The notes under the pieces: generated by a model
Database searches by the model: none
Told to the model about the DNA's origin: nothing
What the model saw: the letters and a program-made list of their open reading frames with translations, nothing else
Part shown: positions 57,788 to 64,000 of the stretch, one piece after another
Layout: every line of letters begins with the position of its first letter
How positions within the stretch are numbered: position 1 is the stretch's first letter
Position numbers and translations under genes: made by a program
Assembly (NCBI GenBank): GCA_963681505.1
Contig: OY811992.1
Coordinates: 3,757,889 to 3,821,888 of the forward strand
Length of the DNA stretch: 64,000 bases
DNA from: Eunapius fragilis
Taxonomy: Eukaryota > Porifera > Demospongiae > Spongillida > Spongillidae
Direction: 5' to 3'

Positions 57788-57935
57788 TGTTAGTCTCGTA
57801 CCCAGACCGTCTATGACGTAAGCGATTATCGCTGTAAACAGTATAATCACTACGTCCATACGTATGGACGTAGTGATTATACTGTTTACAGCGATAATCG
57901 CTTACGTCATAGACGGTCTGGGTAAGAGACTAATG
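57788..57935. mobile_element. Near-perfect palindrome (fold-back MITE, family C)
   Basis: About 148 bp folding onto itself with no loop, centred on CCATACGTATGG at about 57862. Ends GTTAGTCTCGTACCCAGACC and GGTCTGGGTAAGAGACTAAT. Ends resemble those of family B and the window start (1-70). Confidence 0.88.
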
Positions 57936-57974
57936 TCTTGTATAATTAAATGGGTATGAAAAAAAATAAAGAAA

Positions 57975-58262
57975 ACAAGTAAATAAAAACATTCTCTACG
58001 AGAAAGTTGGTGGGATATAGGATTTGATTATGACATTGGTGGTGTAAAAAGCAAGGAAACAAGGTCTTATCAGAAGGGAAAATGTCATAGTCCTATATTT
58101 AGCACACAAACAACACATGCCCTAGAAATGTGCTAAATATAGGACTATGACATTTTCCCTTCTGATAAGACCTTGTTTCCTTGCTTTTTACACCACCAAT
58201 GTCATAATCAAATCCTACATCCCACCAACTTTCTCGTAGAGAATGTTTTTATTGACTTGTAG
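57975..58262. mobile_element. Fold-back MITE, family A, copy 5 (nearly perfect palindrome)
   Basis: Arms of about 130 bp with ends CAAGTAAATAAAAACATTCT and mirror GTTTTTATTGACTTG, loop around ACAAACAACACATGCCCTAG. Near-identical arms imply recent activity. Confidence 0.9.
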
Positions 58263-58456
58263 CTTTACACTCCCTCGTAAAAGTCAGATCTATATTTAGC
58301 ACTATTGAGTGTGACAGCTTTTATTTTTAGATCTACAGCTACCTAGATACTCTTAATTTTAATTCATCACTTCAAATTGGTTAGCGTTGCATGATGAATT
58401 GCAAAAACAAATAGCAGTATACAACACACAAGGAAATAAAAGTACACTATTGCAGC

Positions 58457-58790
58457 ATGGCGGAGGCTTGGGAGCTGAAGAAGGGTTCGCTCCGCGCCAC
58501 CGTTTGCGCCGCTCTGCTGGTGCGCCTTTGCTCAATTGTGAGAATGAACCCCCGTATCTACCTCTTCTCCTGATTCCTCTGTGGACAGATTATGTATTAT
58601 ACATGAAGTACATTATATGCATGTATATTTTACTAACTTTTGACGAGCTGGCGAAGTTTCTGTACAACATGGCATGCATGCAGGCATGGTGAACATTTTT
58701 TTAAAGGTTAAAAGCGGAGACCTATCCGTGATGCTTTTGTTCTTAGTCTCTGCATGCTTCACGTCGGCCACCAGCGCAGCATATTATCAG
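58457..58790 (+). CDS. First two exons of an unidentified membrane protein
   Basis: Exon 1 (58457-58537) starts in a good context (GCAGCATGGCG) and encodes MAEAWELKKGSLRATVCAAL plus LVRLCSI, ending ATT|GTGAGA. Exon 2 (58707-58790) follows TTTTTTTAAAG| and encodes VKSGDLSVMLLFLVSACFTS plus ATSAAYYQ, ending CAG|GTGCTG. Both are phase 0 and hydrophobic, suggesting two membrane segments. Later exons were not found in the window, and I do not recognise the family. The small in-phase intron supports a real gene, but the evidence is thin. Confidence 0.4.
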
Positions 58791-58799
58791 GTGCTGACA

Positions 58800-59430
58800 C
58801 TGCAGAGTATTTAATACATAAGAGATAACATATGATACATACTATAGTACTAGCTCAGCTGCATACCTTGCTCCCGTTGCACTTGATTGTCTTTCCGATC
58901 TTTCACGATACTGTGAATAAAGAACAAATCTTTTGGATTTCTCTTTTGAGAATCACAATGGTCAGAGGCTTACCAGCAAATCCGTGGCCACTTGGTCCTG
59001 AAGCGATTTTAATCACGTCGCTAGTAGTTGTACTTTGCCTGCGGCGGTCGGCAACAATTGAAACTTGAATGCTCTTATTACAATGATTTATTGCTTGCAA
59101 ACCTTTAACGACGACCAAGGAACGTACGTATAGAAGAACTCGAACGAACTGGAGTACGTGCTGGGAGCATATTGTGCTGCACTGTCTGAAATCACAAACT
59201 GAACTGCTGCCAACAGCTGCATGCCGGTATGAGTGTTTCGCGCGTACGCAGGTGTAAATATTGATTGGTCCGATTTTACCGCCTTGAATTAATAATTTGT
59301 GCATGACGTCGTGTTGTACTCTCGATGGCCTACCTCAGAGGGCAAGATAAGCAACAGAACCGGAAAACTAAACCCGATCGCTTTGTTGTAAGTGACTCGC
59401 GTGCAGTTTAGGAGAGGGGCTTTCTTTAAA
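58800..59430. other. Spacer with weak splice-like signals
   Basis: No gene supported. On the minus strand, DQVATDLL|GTAAGC (about 58971) and YRERSERQSSATGA (58880-58923) are flanked by splice motifs, but their continuity is unproven. Confidence 0.3.
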
Positions 59431-59439
59431 TCCTGCCCG

Positions 59440-59640
59440 CCGTTGCTCTCTGATCCTCAAGCTGTGGTGTTGTATTGGGCTGAGTTGTACTCCAATCCTA
59501 ATGTGGGTCGGAAACTGAGAACGAAGGATACATCTGATGGTTAGGTTCAGCGTCAGATCGGACTGCTATACCCCTAAGTGCGACGGAGATGGGACGCTGC
59601 TGCCTGTGCAGTGTTGGCTTGGGGTGTCACGCCAAGGTGT
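59440..59640 (+). other. Possible thyroglobulin type-1-like exon fragment
   Basis: The frame from about 59547 reads DCYTPKCDGDGTLLPVQCW, resembling the PxCDxDGxxxPVQC core of thyroglobulin type-1 domains. The expected CWCV..G does not follow. A preceding open segment (AVVLYWAELYSNPNVGRKLR) lies in another frame. Weak; may be a pseudo-exon. Confidence 0.3.
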
Positions 59641-59769
59641 GTGGCAAATAGTTCAACGGTATGTTTGGACCCATGTTCTGGCAGAAGGAGAGGTACCTCC
59701 AGACCCCTACCCCTTAAGTGGAGGAGCTAGATAGAGCCACAGCCATGGTAAGGGGCTTACATGTTTGTA

Positions 59770-60209
59770 CTGGTGATGTGATGTGTGTGTACATGTGTGT
59801 AGGGAGAGGGGAAATGTTATGTGCTGTAGAATAAGTATGTGTGTGTACACATGTACATGTGTGTGGGGAGAAGGGATGTGTGTATGTACATGTGCATGCA
59901 TGGGTAAAGGACTTTTAATAAGTATGTGTGTGTGTTTGTGTGTGTGTACATGTGCATGGGTAGAGGGGAATGGTTGCATGATACACTTTATGTACCGGTG
60001 AATAAGTATACATATTATGCAACCAATACCCCTCTCCCCATGCACACACACACATACACAACACACACATGTTTATCACACAGCCAATTTTTACACACAA
60101 GTAGTGCACACACACATATATCGAAGGTGATGAATGTGTGTGTGTGTGTACATGTGCATGGGTAAAGGGGAATTGGTTGCATTATACACTTTATGTACCG
60201 GTGTGTACA

Positions 60210-60241
<32 letters not shown>

Positions 60242-60830
60242 TGTGCATGTGTGTTATGTATACTGTACACATGTGTGTTGTGTGTGTTTGTGTGTGTGTA
60301 GTATGTGTGTTGTGTGTGTTGTCACGTGTGTGTGTTGTGTGTGTGTGTTGTGTGTGTGCATGTGTGTTATGTATACTGTGTGTGTTGTGTATGTGTTTGT
60401 GTGTGTGTGTGCTGTGTGTGTGTTGTATGTGTGTTGTGTGTGTTGTGTGTGTGCATGTGTATTATGTATACTGTGTGTATGTTGTGTGTGTGTGTTTCTG
60501 TGTGCATGTTGTGTGTTTGTGCGTGTGTGTGTTGTGGGTGTGTGTGTTGTGTGGTGTGTGTTGTGTGCGTGTTGTGTGTGTGTTGTGTGTGTGCATGTGT
60601 GTCATGTATACTGTGTGTGTGTTGTGTGTGCATGTGTCATGTATATATATACTGTGTGTGTTGTGTGTGTGTGTTGTGTGTGTGTGTGTTGTGTGTGCAT
60701 GTGTGTCATGTATACTGTGTTCATGTGTTGTGTGTGGGTAGTATGTGTGTTGTGTGTTTGTGTGTGTGTGTTGTGTGTGTATGTGTGTGTGCATGTGTGT
60801 GTACATGTGCATGGGGAGAGGTGAATGGGT
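59770..60830. repeat. TG-rich low-complexity region
   Basis: Long stretch of interrupted TG repeats with TGCATGTGTGTTATGTATAC motifs, including a CA-oriented stretch (60035-60120). A GTACATGTGCATGGG..AGAGG.GAATGG segment recurs at about 59945, 60148 and 60800. Cys/Val frames here are artefacts. Confidence 0.85.
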
Positions 60831-60859
60831 TGCATAATATTAAACAAGTGGAAAAGTAT

Positions 60860-61480
60860 CTACGGAGCCTTTGACCATGTGTATGTGTAATGTGTGAGAG
60901 GGGAATTGGTTGCAATTGCTAGATATTGTACATGTGTATAATACCGGTATAAAAGTATATGATTCATTTGCATTCTATCTCTATATACAGCATGTTTGCC
61001 AGCGGAGACTACACATATAGAGGCCTGTTCATCGTTGGAACTTCTATGTGAAAGTGTAGACATGTGTGCATTGCCAGACGATGTATATGTATCATATACA
61101 TGTATGTGTGTATGTCTACGCTGCGCGCATTGAGTTAATCTGCATGTAGCGCGCTGAACGCGGAGTGGACCCTACAATACAAAAGTAAGGGCGAAAGAGC
61201 ACTCAAGATATACGTTGGAGTGTCTGCGTCTCTCCGCTTATTGCAGTGCTACCTATATGCATTCACATCGCGATATCACCCCCTTTACTTTGTACAGAGT
61301 GTTGGGTGTAGCCCGACCTTCGCTACGCGAATCGAAGGTCGGGCAACGCCCAACTAAGAGTACTCCACGTAGACTCGTAGTAGCCTACTAGTACATGTAG
61401 TCGAAGAAGCAGTGAAAACAAGGGACCGGGTTTCGTTTTATATTTGGAAGCTAGCTAGGTCATATTTGCTTATCCAAGTA
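60860..61480. other. Intergenic sequence with no recognised gene
   Basis: Contains a short palindrome at 61311-61343 (GCCCGACCTTCGCTACGCGA and its inverse), possibly a hairpin. Nothing else recognised. Confidence 0.45.
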
Positions 61481-61568
61481 CCTTTACGTAAGCCGTAAAT
61501 GTATTGTAAATATTAGCGTAAAGCTATAAATGTTTATACGTCTGTGTAAATGCGAGCGTAAATATGAT

Positions 61569-61571
61569 GTT

Positions 61572-61604
<33 letters not shown>

Positions 61605-62770
61605 CCCCCATAATTTTATTATATTAGTAAGCAACTATACACATAAATGAAAAGGAAACAAAATATCAAAATTTATGGTTCAAGTAGAAGGGCTTCCCTT
61701 GACACCAGGTCAAGAGGAGGTTGTGTAGCAGACATATAATGGCCAAGGTGAGAGCGTGCCCCTCGAATGCACATAACTGAACTTCGCAGCAATGAATAGG
61801 CAAGGCGGCATCTCAACCACATGATGGTTAGGCTATAGGCCTGATTCCATTTGGCAGATAGCAGAGAGGCCAGACGCTTATAGCTTGTTGTGGCTTGAGG
61901 CCCAAGGCCACCAGTGCAAGAGAGAAAAAGTGGAGTGAAAGAGGCATGTTCAATTTCACGAATGCGTTGGTCATATTTCCTCTTTTTCTCGTTTTCATGG
62001 CTACGGTAGCATGCGGATAAAGGAGTCTTTTGATTTGAGGGGGCGTAAGGATTAAAAACCTTTACATCAAAAAATGCCCTTTCAAACCGACTCCCCCAAA
62101 ATCCATCTGCTGCAATATCCAATCGCGCACCATCCTGTATATTCGCTGAGAGTCCACTCATGACCTCACCTGTTATGGGTTGTAGATGAGGCTCTGTTGA
62201 TACATTGTGGCACACTTCTGACAAGAGAGCAGCTGTTAAGTCTCTGATTTCGTTGTGTCTGATTGATGGATACCCTCCCTTAGGGCATGACAGTACATGT
62301 TCAACAGAAAAGTGGGTGCCACAAGCACAATTTAGTGGAGCATTCACAGGACTCCAGCCGTAACGTAAAGCCAAAGCATCACGAAAGGCTCCCTTATGGA
62401 GCGCAAAGCCATATTCTTCAAGTGGTAGAACTGAAAGCCAGGTGGAGGCACCTTTTTCTTGGGAGAGGTCCATGGCATGTGCAAGAGAAGGTGGAAGAAT
62501 ATCCTTTAATGTCGAAGCTGCATTTAAATGGTGTTCTCGTTTGGATTTGTGGACTTCGGCTTTGGCAGAAAGTTGATCTTGAAGGATCTCATATCCATAT
62601 CTTTCATCCTGTTTTATGATATGGTCTACTAGAGGCTGTTTCACATTTGCAATAAATTTACGCATAGTGTTCAGACATAGCAAATTCATTATTTTGTCCA
62701 ATGAACTACAAACATATTTACATACATATTTACGCATTACGAGTAAAGTCAGTATATATTTACGCATGTA
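61569..62770 (-). mobile_element. 5'-truncated LINE with restriction-like endonuclease, poly(A) end at 61574
   Basis: A minus-strand reading frame of 364 codons is followed by a short 3' UTR and a poly(A) run (plus-strand T-run 61574-61604), the hallmark of target-primed reverse transcription. No RT domain is present upstream, so the copy is truncated at its 5' end around 62770. Flanks carry inverted GCGTAAATATG-like motifs (61558-61568 and the inverse near 62728). Confidence 0.7.
61673..62767 (-). CDS. C-terminal part of a LINE protein: CCHC finger plus PD-(D/E)xK endonuclease
   Basis: 364 codons, intact. Order: linker with LPPSLAHAMDLSQEKGASTW and GFALHKGAFRDALALRYGW; zinc finger CACGTHFSVEHVLSCPKGG; RHNEIRD; endonuclease core ARLDIAADGFWG ... 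FERAFFDVKVFNPYAP, where the Asp of RLDI and the DVK fit the D...(D/E)xK catalytic pattern of R2-type restriction-like endonucleases; then YDQRIREIEH and a helical C-terminus (WLRCRLAYSLLRSSVMCIRG). In full elements this follows the RT. The true N-terminal boundary is uncertain: the first 35 codons look like flanking TTTACGCAT repeats. Assignment to an R2/NeSL-like class is inference. Confidence 0.6.
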   Translation of the reverse strand: MRKYILTLLVMRKYVCKYVCSSLDKIMNLLCLNTMRKFIANVKQPLVDHIIKQDERYGYEILQDQLSAKAEVHKSKREHHLNAASTLKDILPPSLAHAMDLSQEKGASTWLSVLPLEEYGFALHKGAFRDALALRYGWSPVNAPLNCACGTHFSVEHVLSCPKGGYPSIRHNEIRDLTAALLSEVCHNVSTEPHLQPITGEVMSGLSANIQDGARLDIAADGFWGSRFERAFFDVKVFNPYAPSNQKTPLSACYRSHENEKKRKYDQRIREIEHASFTPLFLSCTGGLGPQATTSYKRLASLLSAKWNQAYSLTIMWLRCRLAYSLLRSSVMCIRGARSHLGHYMSATQPPLDLVSREALLLEP

Positions 62771-63580
62771 TTTGCTACATGTTTGCTGGCACTAGATATG
62801 GGATCACCTTACATATGACCCACAGGGTCACCATACATTCCTTCCCTACATATGGTTCCAGCAATATGCACAGGTAGTAAATAAGGAAATAAGAAATACA
62901 TGTCCATGTAAACAGGGTGCATGTTTATGCTTACACGTGAGGTGTTGGACGTGTACCAACATCTTCTTTCTAATGGACCGGAGGAAACAGCAGCACTCCT
63001 CACATGGTCGCGTGCAGGGATGTGGGGGGGCTCAGAGGGATGGGGATTCTTTATCACCATCTACTCACACCACCCCCTTTCCTCCTTTCCTTATACCTCC
63101 TCCTCCTCCCATGGGGAAGTCATTATAAAAGGACTATTCTTCTAGGCATGCAGTTGGAGTTATACATGCATTATTGTAGTGAATCATTATAATTCAAGGA
63201 TTCATCCTTTTGAATATAATTATATCATTGCTTATATATACATGTTTATTGATGGAATCAAAGGAATCAAATCTATAGAGTTACTGGGCATTGATCACAG
63301 ATTGACAACAGCTTCTCAACATAAGCATTGCAAATTCACCATTTATTGCATCACATGCAGCATGTGTTTTGCTTGTATATGCATGATGCATGTATTCACT
63401 GAGCATGCACAATGCATTTATAATTGATATAATTTATCACTCTCCCTTTATTACATGTGGCACCATGAGATAAACTTACAATTATAATATTGTAAATAGC
63501 AAGCCAAATACATTGTCCTCCAGCTGAAGAAAAAAAAAGCTAGGACAGACTTTGAGTGTATAGTTAACAACTATCTGAAT
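62771..63580. other. Intergenic sequence with no recognised gene
   Basis: AT-rich, with a pyrimidine-rich stretch at 63065-63115. Nothing recognised. Confidence 0.45.
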
Positions 63581-63582
63581 AG

Positions 63583-63735
63583 CGGACCGTTTATGGCAAG
63601 GCAGGACCATTTTTAGCGGACAAATATGGTCCGGGCTGACCAATTTTAGCGTCCAAAGGTGGTCCGGCCAGACCAATTTTGGCGACCAAAAATGGTCCGC
63701 CGGACCACTTTTAGGTAGGACCACTTTTGCCATGA
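63583..63735. repeat. GGTCCGGCCGGACC-type short palindromic repeats, copy 2
   Basis: About six GGTCCG/CGGACC motifs joined by AATTTTGGCGACCAAAAATG-like spacers, matching 56280-56402. Confidence 0.75.
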
Positions 63736-64000
63736 CATCATACCTTCTCGTACTATTTATACAATCCTGAATTCTTATAGCACCCTTAAAGTACATGGAA
63801 AAAGTCTATGGTGCCACTTTCATATCTGCGCTGGAGTAACAGCTAGGTATAAAAATTCGTATATTGGGATAGAGTATGTGACTACATGAATACATTATAA
63901 TATATCGATGCGTAATTTTCGATACTTGGTTTTGCAAACATGAGTTGCATGATATTGAATGTTACAAATTCAATTACAAGGTTCATAAATAATAATGAAT
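63736..64000. other. Window end, no recognised feature
   Basis: AT-rich sequence; nothing supported. Confidence 0.4.

Noticed and set aside
60138-60874. Long Cys/Val-rich open frames
   Set aside because: Pure TG-repeat translation with no codon structure.

Overview
The window looks like nuclear DNA of an animal, most likely a demosponge. The genes are eukaryotic, with short GT-AG introns (often 60-100 bases). The families are animal ones: an HACD3-type acyl-CoA dehydratase, the complex I subunit NDUFA8, a purple acid phosphatase, a nidogen/EGF receptor, and a beta-helix multi-pass membrane protein of a type I associate with sponge genomes. The species assignment is inference.

Layout. 0.6-18.6 kb (minus): a 13-exon HACD3 gene whose exons add up to an exact 384-codon frame. 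Its introns are swollen with unrelated minisatellites, and its last intron holds a young Ty3/gypsy LTR retrotransposon (1.2-6.3 kb). 18.65-21.75 kb: a decayed, same-strand duplicate of its first seven exons. 21.9-25.4 kb (plus): a 7-exon PhyH-type Fe(II)/2-oxoglutarate dioxygenase, followed at 25.5 kb by NDUFA8. 26.1-29.3 kb: a divergent pair of GC-rich intronless genes, a purple acid phosphatase (minus) and a DUF4419 protein (plus). 31-32.3 kb: decayed LINE fragments. 34.8-38.7 kb: a beta-helix/multi-TM gene with one in-frame stop. 40.6-44.7 kb: a 10-exon NIDO-EGF-EGF-TM receptor. 47.9-50.4 kb: a 2.5-kb inverted repeat containing LINE debris. 56-63.7 kb: transposon debris, palindromic MITEs, the 3' half of a LINE with a restriction-like endonuclease, and the first exons of an unidentified membrane-protein gene.

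The most unusual object is at 51.7-54.7 kb, minus strand. A clear signal-peptide exon and a second short exon are followed by 31 tandem units of about 83 bp. In every unit exactly three bases lie between a 3' splice-site-like end (AG in 30 of 31) and a GT donor (31 of 31, usually GTAAGT). The triplets are highly variable: 22 different ones, no stop codon, six cysteine codons. A candidate final exon with a stop follows. All junctions are in phase 0. I read this as a possible secreted, cysteine-rich peptide gene whose mature part is encoded one codon per exon. This is a hypothesis from sequence alone; transcript data would decide it.

The remaining sequence is mostly minisatellites, CA/GT microsatellites and several non-autonomous fold-back element families.
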